This document shows, one piece after another, positions 33,971-42,322 of a DNA stretch of 64,000 bases. This DNA comes from Streptomyces lanatus (GTDB lineage: Bacteria; Actinomycetota; Actinomycetes; Streptomycetales; Streptomycetaceae). A program made the translations under genes and the position numbers. Under the pieces are notes generated by a model. That model was not told the DNA's origin. It made no database searches and saw only the letters and a program-made list of their open reading frames with translations. Where the stretch lies: contig NZ_BNBM01000006.1 of the NCBI RefSeq assembly GCF_014655715.1, positions 186,001 to 250,000 on the forward strand, in the 5' to 3' direction. The first letter of the stretch is position 1; every line of letters starts with the position of its first letter.

Positions 33971-36379
33971 TCAACGGTCCACTCTCTCACCCGTGCCGGA
34001 CGGGTCGGCGCTTTCCGCTGCGGTGTCCGGTGTCGGGTCACTCGGCTGCTCCGAGGCGTCTGCCCGGGTACCGGCGCGGGACTCCTCCTGGAGAACGTCC
34101 TCGGGGGAGAGACGGTCCTCGGGGCCTTCCGGGTTCTCCGGACCGCCGTCGGCCTCGCTCGTCTCCTGGGAACCGTCTTCCCCGCCGTCACGTGCCGCCG
34201 CGCGCTTGCGCTGCGTGTACATCCGGAAACCGGCGAGGACCAGCAGCAGGAAGCCGCCGCCGATGACCAGCATCACCGTGGCCGTGAACTCGGTGACCTT
34301 CACGTCGAAGGTGACGGGCGCACCGTACTTCTGGCCGTCCTCGGTGTACAGCTGGGCGATCACCGTGGCCTGGCCGTTCGCCTGAGCCGAGGTGGGGAAC
34401 TTCACCGACTGGCTGTGTCCGCCGGAGACCGAGACGTCCTGCTCGTAGTAGCTCTCGCCGCCGATCTCCAGACGCCTCGGGCTGGTCGAGGTGAGCCGCA
34501 GCACCAGGTGCTCGACGCCCTGCACCAGGTTGTTCTGCACGGTGACGGGGATCGTGGCGCTGCGTCCGGAGAGCTTCGTCTCGGACTTGTCGATCAGCGT
34601 GACCTGGCCGGCCAGGGAGTCGATGTACGCCTCGACGTCATTGCGGTAGTCGGCGGCTTCCCCGGAGCGGCCCCGCCACGACGTGGACATCTCGCGGTTC
34701 ATGGCCCGCCCGAAGGGGGTCACCACGCGGTCCTCGTTGCTGAGGATGACCTTGAAGTTGTCGAGCTTGTCCTGCGTGGTCGCGATCTGCTCGAAGGCCG
34801 AGCGCGGCAGCTCCTGCTTGCGCAGCGACGAGGGGTACCTGGAGGCCGCGGGGACCTTGGTGGTGGCGCCGGAGTCGGGCTTGGCCGTGGCGGCGGCCGT
34901 GAGCTCCTGGGACTCGGACCAGGCGCCGCCCTGGAGCGCCGTCACCGCCGCGGCCATGGCCTGGGCCTGGCTCGCCGTCGGCATCCGCTGCGGGGCGACG
35001 ACGATGCTGCGCTGTTTGTCCGACTGGAGGTTCAGGGCCAGGCTCTGGGCGAGGAATCTCTGCACGGCGAGCGTCGAGCTGGAGGCTCGCGTCAGGTTGC
35101 CCTGGAACAGGGTCGACATGCGGGCGTCCGCGACCACCGCCGTGGTGCCGCCGCCGATGGGGCGGGCGGCGGAGGGCGTGTAGGGCAGGCCGCCCGTCTC
35201 GATCAGGCTGTCGCTGCGGGCGATCACCTTGTCGGCGCCGGCGGAGGTGGCGACCTTGACGATGGACGGGTCGACGGCGCCGTTCACGGGCCAGGCGAAG
35301 TCGGTGGTCGGTTCCACGTGGAGCACCGACTCGACGGTGTCGGAGGCGACGTCGGTGGCCTCCTTGAGGTGGCTCAGGGAGCCGGTGACGTTCGTGCCGT
35401 TGTGCGCCAGGGAGGCCAGGTCCGGGTCGGCGAAGGGCAGGGCGACGACCTCCTTGTCCTGCACCGCCTCCTGGAGCTCGGCCAGCCACTGGTTGGCGAC
35501 CGCCTGGTGGGTGCCCGCCGTGGTCGTGTCGCCCTCGCCCTGGACGCGGTAGCTCTCCGTCATCGCGTCCACGGAGGCCAGCAGATCGGGGTCGATCACC
35601 CAGGTGACGTCGAGATCCTTGCCGAGGGACACGAGCTGCTGGAGGCGCCCGCCCGGGGAGATCTCCTCGGCGAGGTCGTCGTCATGGAACACCGGCGTCT
35701 GCGACTCGTCCGATCCCGTCTGCGCCGTCATGTGAGGCGTGGAGATCAGCGGCCACAGCACCGTCGTCCGGGTCTTGGTGTCGGCCTCGTCCGCCTGCCA
35801 CGGCAGGAAGGTGCGCTGGATGCCCAGCACCTGGTTCCAGGGCCGCGCGGACGTCTCACCGGACAGGGAGACGGCGAACGGGTAGACCCCGGTCCCACCG
35901 AGGTCCAGCTTGTCGACCGGCACCGAGATGCTGAAGCTCCGGGAGACCCCCGGAGTGAGCTTGGCGAACTCCTCGACGTACTTGCCGCCCACCGGGGATC
36001 CGTCGAGACCCTCCTGGTAGTCGGTGCGCCCGGCGACCGTGTCGATGTCCGAGCGGGTGCTCAAGGCGCTCCCGAGACGCAGGTCGACCTGCGCGTCGGT
36101 GACGGTCTGCTTGCCGTTGTTGGTGACCGTGCCGGACACGGTCACGGTGTCGTCCTCGCCGACCACCGCGGGAGTGAGCGAGTCCACAGCGACCGCCACC
36201 GTCTTCGAGCCGGAAGCGGCCTTCAGGGAGTCCTGTCCGGCGGCGTGCGAGGGGGCCGCGGCAGGCAGCTGGAGCAGGCCTGCCAGCAGAGGCGCCCCGG
36301 CGAGCAGCGCTCCGGTGCGCCGCAGCCAGCGGCGGGCAGGTGAGGGACTCATCCCCTGGAAGTCTGCCGCCTCGGCCAC
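33971..36379 (-). CDS. DUF6049 family secreted, membrane-anchored protein
   Basis: 802 residues. A signal peptide (RRWLRRTGALLAGAPLLAGL, cleavage near SHAAG) is followed by about 640 extracellular residues. These start with an Ig-like domain (VAVDSLTPAVVGEDDTVTVS) and include a second beta-rich domain before the anchor. A single transmembrane helix (VMLVIGGGFLLLVLAGFRMY, about 703-722) and an acidic cytoplasmic tail of 80 residues end the protein. Start GTG 36379 is used; ATG 36352 is an alternative. First gene of the murJ cluster, as its counterpart is in mycobacteria. It probably has an envelope function, which is not established. Confidence 0.9.
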   Translation of the reverse strand: MAEAADFQGMSPSPARRWLRRTGALLAGAPLLAGLLQLPAAAPSHAAGQDSLKAASGSKTVAVAVDSLTPAVVGEDDTVTVSGTVTNNGKQTVTDAQVDLRLGSALSTRSDIDTVAGRTDYQEGLDGSPVGGKYVEEFAKLTPGVSRSFSISVPVDKLDLGGTGVYPFAVSLSGETSARPWNQVLGIQRTFLPWQADEADTKTRTTVLWPLISTPHMTAQTGSDESQTPVFHDDDLAEEISPGGRLQQLVSLGKDLDVTWVIDPDLLASVDAMTESYRVQGEGDTTTAGTHQAVANQWLAELQEAVQDKEVVALPFADPDLASLAHNGTNVTGSLSHLKEATDVASDTVESVLHVEPTTDFAWPVNGAVDPSIVKVATSAGADKVIARSDSLIETGGLPYTPSAARPIGGGTTAVVADARMSTLFQGNLTRASSSTLAVQRFLAQSLALNLQSDKQRSIVVAPQRMPTASQAQAMAAAVTALQGGAWSESQELTAAATAKPDSGATTKVPAASRYPSSLRKQELPRSAFEQIATTQDKLDNFKVILSNEDRVVTPFGRAMNREMSTSWRGRSGEAADYRNDVEAYIDSLAGQVTLIDKSETKLSGRSATIPVTVQNNLVQGVEHLVLRLTSTSPRRLEIGGESYYEQDVSVSGGHSQSVKFPTSAQANGQATVIAQLYTEDGQKYGAPVTFDVKVTEFTATVMLVIGGGFLLLVLAGFRMYTQRKRAAARDGGEDGSQETSEADGGPENPEGPEDRLSPEDVLQEESRAGTRADASEQPSDPTPDTAAESADPSGTGERVDR

Positions 36380-36648
36380 GCGCTCGCCCGTCCCTCGTCG
36401 TCGTCAGTGGTCGTCGGAATGTGCGTCCACGCATGGTAACGATGCGCGCTGAGGGGAAGTGCCGCGGTGTGCCTCACAAGATCGGCCCACGCCGTCGGCC
36501 TGTCCCCTATGTACGGGTATAAAACAGGGCCCGTCACCAAGTCGTAAGGACAGCCCCTGGGCCTGCCTCGCCGGAGGCGGCTGTGCCCGTGGTGTGCACG
36601 TTTAATGGAGGCGCTCGCGGTCCCTTCGGCCACGTACCCTTTTCTGTT

Positions 36649-38091
36649 GTGCCGAACGCCAACGAAGACAAGTCCAGTGTCCTGAGCCAGGTGCAGCACC
36701 GCGCGGTGAGCGAGCTGCTGCGGGTCGCGCCTGTCGCCGACGACCTCGCCCGCCGTTTCCAGGAGGCCGGGTTCTCCCTCGCCCTGGTCGGCGGATCGGT
36801 CCGGGACGCGCTGCTCGGGCGGCTCGGCAACGACCTGGACTTCACGACCGACGCCCGGCCCGAGGACGTCCTGAAGATCGTGCGGCCGTGGGCGGACGCG
36901 GTGTGGGAGGTCGGGATCGCCTTCGGGACCGTCGGTGCTCAGAAGGACGGCTACCAGATCGAGGTGACGACCTACCGCTCGGAGGCGTACGACCGGACCT
37001 CGCGCAAGCCCGAGGTGTCGTACGGCGACTCGATCGAGGAGGATCTCGTCCGTCGTGACTTCACGGTCAACGCGATGGCCGTCGCGCTGCCGGAGAAGGA
37101 GTTCGTCGACCCGCACGGCGGGCTGGAGGACCTCGCGGCGCGAGTTCTGCGGACCCCGGGTACGCCGGAGGCGTCCTTCTCGGACGACCCGCTGCGCATG
37201 ATGCGGGCGGCACGCTTCGCGGCGCAGCTCGACTTCGAGGTGGCTCCCGAGGTGGTGACCGCCATGAAGGAGATGTCCGCGCGCATCGAGATCGTCTCGT
37301 CGGAGCGGGTACGGGACGAGCTGAACAAGCTGATCCTCTCCGCCCACCCGCGCAAGGGGCTGACCCTGCTGGTCGACACCGGGCTCGCCGGACACGTACT
37401 GCCCGAGCTGCCGGCTCTGCGGCTGGAGAGCGACGAGCATCACCGTCACAAGGACGTCTACGAGCACTCGCTGATCGTTCTGGAGCAGGCGATGGCGCTG
37501 GAGGAGAACGGTCCCGACCTGACCCTCCGGCTGGCCGCGCTGCTCCACGACATCGGCAAGCCGCGCACACGCCGCTTCGAGAAGGACGGCCGGGTCTCGT
37601 TCCACCACCACGAGGTGGTCGGCGCGAAGATGACGAAGAAGCGCATGACGGCGCTCAAGTACTCCAACGAGTTGGTGAAGGACGTCTCACGTCTGGTCGA
37701 ACTCCACCTTCGCTTCCATGGCTACGGCACGGGGGAATGGACGGACTCCGCCGTGCGCCGCTATGTCCGAGACGGCGGCCCCCTCCTCGGCCGCCTCCAT
37801 AAGCTGACCCGCTCGGACTGCACGACGCGCAACAAGCGCAAGGCGGCGGCGCTCTCCCGGGCCTACGACGGCCTGGAGGATCGGATCGCTCAACTCCAGG
37901 AGCAGGAGGAACTCGATTCCATCCGCCCCGACCTCGATGGCAACCAGATCATGGAGATCCTCGGCGTCGGACCGGGGCCGGTGATCGGGAACGCGTACAA
38001 GCACATGCTGGAGCTTCGGCTGGAGAACGGCCCGATGGGGCACGATGCGGCGGTGGCAGCGCTGAAGGAGTGGTGGGCCGAGCAGGGCTGA
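36649..38091 (+). CDS. cca: CCA tRNA nucleotidyltransferase
   Basis: 480 residues from GTG 36649. An ATG upstream at 36583 would add 22 residues without family support. No ribosome-binding site precedes the GTG, so the message may be leaderless. The class II nucleotidyltransferase head has GGSVRDALLGR and the metal-binding DLDFTTDA, then RRDFTVNAMA. An HD domain follows with HHRHKDVYEHSL and LLHDIGKP. It adds or repairs the 3' CCA of tRNAs, needed here for the tRNA-Ala gene that lacks encoded CCA. Some actinobacterial relatives act as poly(A) polymerases, which sequence alone cannot exclude. Confidence 0.95.
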   Translation: MPNANEDKSSVLSQVQHRAVSELLRVAPVADDLARRFQEAGFSLALVGGSVRDALLGRLGNDLDFTTDARPEDVLKIVRPWADAVWEVGIAFGTVGAQKDGYQIEVTTYRSEAYDRTSRKPEVSYGDSIEEDLVRRDFTVNAMAVALPEKEFVDPHGGLEDLAARVLRTPGTPEASFSDDPLRMMRAARFAAQLDFEVAPEVVTAMKEMSARIEIVSSERVRDELNKLILSAHPRKGLTLLVDTGLAGHVLPELPALRLESDEHHRHKDVYEHSLIVLEQAMALEENGPDLTLRLAALLHDIGKPRTRRFEKDGRVSFHHHEVVGAKMTKKRMTALKYSNELVKDVSRLVELHLRFHGYGTGEWTDSAVRRYVRDGGPLLGRLHKLTRSDCTTRNKRKAAALSRAYDGLEDRIAQLQEQEELDSIRPDLDGNQIMEILGVGPGPVIGNAYKHMLELRLENGPMGHDAAVAALKEWWAEQG

Positions 38092-38108
38092 GCCCTGGGG
38101 CAGGGCAT

Positions 38109-38122
38109 GTTTCACGTGAAAC
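38109..38122. promoter_or_regulatory. parS: parS site after cca
   Basis: Exact GTTTCACGTGAAAC, 17 bases past the cca stop and 43 bases from the next parS. Confidence 0.93.
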
Positions 38123-38126
38123 GTGC

Positions 38127-38190
38127 CCACCCGGATACGCCGAGGGGCGATGTTTCACGTGAAACATCGCCCCTCGGCGTATCCGGGTGG
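38127..38190. terminator. 64-bp perfect palindrome with parS at its centre, between convergent genes
   Basis: Arms of 32 bases (38127-38158 and 38159-38190) are fully complementary, and the dyad axis coincides with that of the parS at 38152-38165. The position between the convergent cca and SCO3897-like genes fits a bidirectional terminator. Confidence 0.85.
38152..38165. promoter_or_regulatory. parS: parS site at the centre of a 64-bp palindrome
   Basis: Exact GTTTCACGTGAAAC sharing its symmetry axis with the palindrome 38127-38190. Confidence 0.93.
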
Positions 38191-38192
38191 AC

Positions 38193-38678
38193 CTACTTGG
38201 AGGACGCGAGCTCCTCGAGGCACAGGGTGAAGTTGTCTCCGTCACCACTCTGCGTGTACTGGGCGTACTTCGTGCGGTTGCAAGTGGCGCTGCCGCCGTC
38301 ATGCTTCTCCGCGACCTTGTACGCGGCCTTGGAGTCGCCGCAGTCCACGACCTCGAGGTCGGGGTCGGTGGAGCTGTTCGGGTTGCCGATGCTCATGCAG
38401 TCGCCGACCTCTGCCGTGTTGGCGTCGTCCCGGCTGGCTATGAAGCCGCCCACGACCACACAGACGACGACTACTCCCACGACGATGTTCTTGACCTTCT
38501 TGAAAGTCCACTTGCTGCCGGGCTGCTGCGGCGGAACCGGCGCGTACGGTGCCCCCTGCTGCGGGAACCCCGGCTGGCCCGGCTGCTGCGGGTACGGGGC
38601 CTGGCCCTGCGGCGGCTGGCCCTGGGCGTACGGGTTCTGGCCCTGGGCGAATGGATTGCCCTGCGGCGGCGTTGTCAC
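38193..38678 (-). CDS. LppU/SCO3897-family membrane-anchored protein
   Basis: 161 residues from GTG 38678 with AGGGGGA upstream. The N-terminal 55 residues are a Pro/Gln/Gly-rich cytoplasmic tail (GNPFAQGQNPYAQGQPPQGQ). One transmembrane helix follows (IVVGVVVVCVVVGGFIA), then a small extracellular domain with paired Cys: AEVGDCMSIGN, EVVDCGDSKAAYKV, ATCNRTK and FTLCLEE. Such four-Cys domains occur in many actinobacterial secreted proteins and probably form two disulfides. The function is unknown. Confidence 0.87.
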   Translation of the reverse strand: MTTPPQGNPFAQGQNPYAQGQPPQGQAPYPQQPGQPGFPQQGAPYAPVPPQQPGSKWTFKKVKNIVVGVVVVCVVVGGFIASRDDANTAEVGDCMSIGNPNSSTDPDLEVVDCGDSKAAYKVAEKHDGGSATCNRTKYAQYTQSGDGDNFTLCLEELASSK

Positions 38679-38788
38679 TTGGGGTCCCCCTAGAACATGG
38701 GTGCGTGATCGCGAACAATGGCGCGATGTAAGACGGACGTAAGCTACCGGGCCCCACTGACAACTCTGTACTCGGGAATGTCTCCGTG

Positions 38789-40066
38789 TCATTGATGTGA
38801 CACAGACCGATACTCAAAGCGGGCCATAGCCACAGCAACTGCCGCGTAGATAACGGCGACTGTGACAACAAGCGGGGCCGAACGGCCGTCCGGCGGCAGC
38901 ATCAGGGCGGCCACTCCGGCGGCTCCGACGAAGGCGACGTTGAACAGCACGTCGTAGACCGAAAAGGTCCGGCCACGGAAGCCGTCCTCGACGGAGGACT
39001 GGACGATCGTGTCCGTCGCGATCTTCGCGCCCTGTGACGTCAGGCCCAGCACGAATGCCGCCACCAGCATGGGAGTTGTGGCGAAGGGCAGGCCGAGGCC
39101 GGTCACCAGGAGGGCGGCGGCGCCCGCGCACACGACGATCCAGCGGCCCGGGCCGAGCCGTGCGGCGGCCCACGGGGTCACCACGGCAGCCGCGAAGAAG
39201 CCGGCGCCGGAGACGGCCAACGCCAGCCCCAGCAGGGCGAGTCCGTCATCGGCATCGGAGGCGAAGGCGTACCGGCACAGCATCAGCAGCATGACGAGCA
39301 GGGCGCCGTAGCAGAAGCGCATCAGTGTCATCGTGAAGAGCGCCCAGGCGGCCTCGCGACGCGGTGGGGCGGACAGATGGCGTACGGCCGCCGCCAGGTC
39401 ATGTGTGGTGCCGGCGAGGGCGGCCACGAGGCGTGGCTGCATCAACTCGCGGTCGGGTCCGAGCAGTTCCGGCGCCATGCGCAGGGCGGCCAGGCCCGCG
39501 CACAGATACAGGGCGGCTCCGAGGAGCACCACGGCGGCATCGGAGTCCCACACCACGAGCCGTACGACGAAGGCCAGGCCGGCTCCCGCGGTCGCGGCGA
39601 GTGTGCCGGCGGTCGGGGAAAGGGAGTTGGCGATGACGAGCCGCTCTTCGTCGACCACGCGGGGCAGCGCGGCGGAGAGGCCGGACAGGACGAAGCGGTT
39701 GACGGCGGTGACGCACAGGGCGGAGACGTAGAAGAGCCAGTCCGGGACCTCGGTGACGATCAGGGCGGCGGTCGCCGAGGCAAGCAGGGTGCGCAGCAGG
39801 CTGCCGTACAGCAGGACTTGGCGGCGGCGCCAGCGGTCCAGCAGAACGCCGGAGAAGGGGCCCACCAGGGAGTACGGCAGGAGCAGTACCGCCATGGCGG
39901 AGGCGATCGCTGTGGCCGAGGTCTGTTTCTCCGGGGAGAAGACGACGTAGGTGGCGAGCGCGGTCTGGTAGACGCCGTCGGCGCCCTGGGAGAGCAGGCG
40001 TACTGCGAGCAGGCGCCGGAAGTCCCGGAAACGCAGCAGGACTCGCAGGTCGCGTACGACGGACAT
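38789..40066 (-). CDS. Major facilitator superfamily transporter
   Basis: 425 residues from ATG 40066 (GAGG nine bases upstream); GTG 40081 would add five residues. About 12 transmembrane helices with the MFS loop 2-3 signature as GVLLDRWRRRQVLLYGSLLR. The N terminus VVRDLRVLLRFRDFRRLLAV resembles the class of actinobacterial MFS proteins found near ino1. The substrate is unknown; no drug-specific motif stands out. It lies 95 bases beyond the ino1 stop with a hairpin between, so it is likely a separate unit. Confidence 0.88.
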   Translation of the reverse strand: MSVVRDLRVLLRFRDFRRLLAVRLLSQGADGVYQTALATYVVFSPEKQTSATAIASAMAVLLLPYSLVGPFSGVLLDRWRRRQVLLYGSLLRTLLASATAALIVTEVPDWLFYVSALCVTAVNRFVLSGLSAALPRVVDEERLVIANSLSPTAGTLAATAGAGLAFVVRLVVWDSDAAVVLLGAALYLCAGLAALRMAPELLGPDRELMQPRLVAALAGTTHDLAAAVRHLSAPPRREAAWALFTMTLMRFCYGALLVMLLMLCRYAFASDADDGLALLGLALAVSGAGFFAAAVVTPWAAARLGPGRWIVVCAGAAALLVTGLGLPFATTPMLVAAFVLGLTSQGAKIATDTIVQSSVEDGFRGRTFSVYDVLFNVAFVGAAGVAALMLPPDGRSAPLVVTVAVIYAAVAVAMARFEYRSVSHQ

Positions 40067-40086
40067 GGGGCACAGCCTCACATACG

Positions 40087-40122
40087 GGAGGGTCCCCGGG
40101 CGGTATGACCCGGGGACCCTCC
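40087..40122 (-). terminator. Terminator between ino1 and the MFS gene
   Basis: A perfect 14-bp stem (40087-40100 and 40109-40122) with an 8-base loop, 39 bases past the ino1 stop codon. Confidence 0.8.
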
Positions 40123-40161
40123 ACGGCCCTGGCAGGAGCGTTCTGGTGCTGCGCCGTCCGC

Positions 40162-41244
40162 TTAGCGCTCGACCTCGCCCTTGATGAACTTCTCGACGTT
40201 TTCCCGGGCCTGGTCGTCGAAGTACTGGACCGGCGGGGACTTCATGAAGTAGCTGGACGCCGACAGGATCGGGCCGCCGATGCCGCGGTCCTTGGCGATC
40301 TTCGCGGCGCGCAGGGCGTCGATGATGACGCCGGCGGAGTTCGGGGAGTCCCAGACCTCGAGCTTGTACTCCAGGTTCAGCGGGACGTCACCGAAGGCAC
40401 GGCCCTCGAGGCGGACGTAGGCCCACTTGCGGTCGTCGAGCCAGGCGACGTAGTCGGACGGGCCGATGTGGACGTTCTTCTCGCCGAGCTCCCGGTCGGG
40501 GATCTGCGAGGTGACGGCCTGCGTCTTGGAGATCTTCTTGGACTCGAGGCGGTCACGCTCGAGCATGTTCTTGAAGTCCATGTTGCCGCCGACGTTCAGC
40601 TGCATCGTGCGGTCCAGGACGACACCGCGGTCCTCGAACAGCTTCGCCATGACGCGGTGCGTGATGGTGGCGCCGACCTGGGACTTGATGTCGTCGCCGA
40701 CGATCGGGACGCCGGCCTCGGTGAACTTGTCGGCCCATTCCTTCGTACCGGCGATGAAGACCGGCAGGGCGTTGACGAAGGCGACACGCGCGTCGATGGC
40801 GCACTGGGCGTAAAACTTCGCCGCGTCCTCGGAACCGACGGGCAGGTAGCAGACGAGGACGTCGACCTGCTTGTCCTTGAGGACCTGGACAATGTCGACC
40901 GGGGCCTCGGCGGACTCCTCGATGGTCTCGCGGTAGTACTTGCCGAGACCGTCGAGGGTGTGGCCGCGCTGGACGGTCACGCCGGAACGGGGCACGTCGC
41001 AGATCTTGATCGTGTTGTTCTCGCTCGCGCCGATGGCGTCCGCGAGGTCGAGGCCGACCTTCTTGGCGTCGACATCGAAGGCGGCGACGAACTCGACGTC
41101 CTTGACGTGGTAGTCGCCGAACTGCACGTGCATCAGGCCGGGGACCTTCGACGCCGGGTCGGCGTCCTTGTAGTACTCGACTCCCTGAACCAGCGACGCG
41201 GCACAGTTGCCCACGCCGACGATGGCTACGCGCACCGAACCCAT
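40162..41244 (-). CDS. ino1: Inositol-3-phosphate synthase
   Basis: 360 residues from ATG 41244 with GGGAG upstream; the frame extends to 41361 without a good start. It converts glucose 6-phosphate to 1L-myo-inositol 1-phosphate in an NAD-dependent reaction, the first step to phosphatidylinositol and mycothiol. The N-terminal Rossmann motif is VGVGNCAASLVQG. The catalytic region includes GDDIKSQVGATITHR and the later LEDKA-equivalent lysine segment, with SDYVAWLDDRKWAYVRLEGR near the C terminus. The short actinobacterial form is expected. A PadR regulator gene lies upstream, 43 bases away on the same strand. Confidence 0.96.
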   Translation of the reverse strand: MGSVRVAIVGVGNCAASLVQGVEYYKDADPASKVPGLMHVQFGDYHVKDVEFVAAFDVDAKKVGLDLADAIGASENNTIKICDVPRSGVTVQRGHTLDGLGKYYRETIEESAEAPVDIVQVLKDKQVDVLVCYLPVGSEDAAKFYAQCAIDARVAFVNALPVFIAGTKEWADKFTEAGVPIVGDDIKSQVGATITHRVMAKLFEDRGVVLDRTMQLNVGGNMDFKNMLERDRLESKKISKTQAVTSQIPDRELGEKNVHIGPSDYVAWLDDRKWAYVRLEGRAFGDVPLNLEYKLEVWDSPNSAGVIIDALRAAKIAKDRGIGGPILSASSYFMKSPPVQYFDDQARENVEKFIKGEVER

Positions 41245-41287
41245 TCCGGTTGCTCCCTGTGTGTACGAGTGAGGTCCTGAGTGGATC

Positions 41288-41971
41288 TCACGTGGCGGTG
41301 TCGCCGGGCGTATCCGGCCGGGGGTCGTCCCCCGGCCGGGGCAGGCCGCCCGGCGCTCCATGTGTGTTGTCCTGCGAGCCGGGCCCCCCGGAGGCGGAAC
41401 CCCTCAGGTCCCGTCCGGCCCGCTCGCTCTCGATGAGCTCGTTCAGCCAGCGCACTTCGCGCTCCACGGACTCCATCCCGTGGCGCTGGAGCTCAAGCGT
41501 GTAGTCGTCGAGGCGTTCCCGGGTGCGCGCCAGAGAGGCGCTCATCTTTTCCAGGCGCTCCTCCAGCCGACTGCGACGGCCCTCCAGCACGCGCATGCGC
41601 ACGTCCTGGGGTGTGCGTCCGAAGAAAGCGAATCGGGCAGCGAAATGCTCGTCCTCGTACGCATCGGGTCCGGTCTGGGAGAGCAGCTCCTCGAAGTGCT
41701 CCTTACCTTCCGCCGTCAATCGGTAGACGATCTTGGCGCGACGGCCCGCGAGGGGTGCGGCGAGCGCGTCCTCGGTGGTGTTCCCCGGTTCCTCGATCAA
41801 CCAGCCGTTGGCGACCAGCGTCTTGAGGCAGGGATAGAGCGTGCCGTAGCTGAACGCACGGAACACGCCGAGCGATGTATTGAGTCGTTTGCGCAGCTCA
41901 TAGCCGTGCATCGGGGACTCGCGCAGCAGTCCGAGTACGGCGAACTCGAGGATCCCGGAACGTCGGCTCAC
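41288..41971 (-). CDS. PadR family transcriptional regulator
   Basis: 227 residues from GTG 41971, directly behind GAGGAGGCGAGGG. The winged helix (about 8-90) reads ILEFAVLGLLRESPMHGYEL then LNTSLGVFRAFSYGTLYPCL and AKIVYRLTAEGKEHFEELL, which is the PadR pattern. A C-terminal coiled coil (about 120-190, LEERLEKMSASLARTRERLD) should dimerise, and a disordered tail ends the protein. A palindrome of the ATGT-ACAT type 30 bases upstream (42001-42019) is a likely operator, suggesting autoregulation and control of ino1, which lies just downstream. Confidence 0.93.
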   Translation of the reverse strand: MSRRSGILEFAVLGLLRESPMHGYELRKRLNTSLGVFRAFSYGTLYPCLKTLVANGWLIEEPGNTTEDALAAPLAGRRAKIVYRLTAEGKEHFEELLSQTGPDAYEDEHFAARFAFFGRTPQDVRMRVLEGRRSRLEERLEKMSASLARTRERLDDYTLELQRHGMESVEREVRWLNELIESERAGRDLRGSASGGPGSQDNTHGAPGGLPRPGDDPRPDTPGDTAT

Positions 41972-42000
41972 CCCTCGCCTCCTCGTCTTATGTCGCGCTG

Positions 42001-42019
42001 ATGTATCGACTCGATACAT
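42001..42019. promoter_or_regulatory. Palindromic PadR operator candidate
   Basis: ATGTATCGA-C-TCGATACAT, a perfect 9+1+9 inverted repeat ending in ATGT/ACAT as PadR operators do, in the padR-PBP divergent spacer (41972-42322, which holds no gene). Confidence 0.8.
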
Positions 42020-42322
42020 CTAGACGATAGAACGGCCTTCCGCACGCGACAAGTGGGGGAACGGTGAACGGGATCACATCAACGATTCATGTGGAGCGAG
42101 TTGCCTGATTTGGGGTGAAGTTCGGGACTAGGAAGACTTTGACGGTGCGTAGTCTGTGCGCCATGCATAACACCGGGAACCGAGTGACGCCTGAGGGCGT
42201 CGCCATCCTTGGTGCAGTACGGGTGAATGAGGAACGGACCACATCCGTACTCCGGGGGGACCGGAAAACCGCCGTCGTTGCCAGGCGCCCTGGGGTGCGC
42301 CTGTCCGAGGAGTAGTCGTTCG

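Noticed and set aside
32609..36343. 1244-codon plus-strand open frame
   Set aside because: Antisense to murJ and DUF6049; the product is Arg/Gly/His-rich without motifs.
42115..42315. 66-codon open frame upstream of the penicillin-binding protein gene
   Set aside because: No domain or ribosome-binding site; it falls in the promoter region of the PBP gene.
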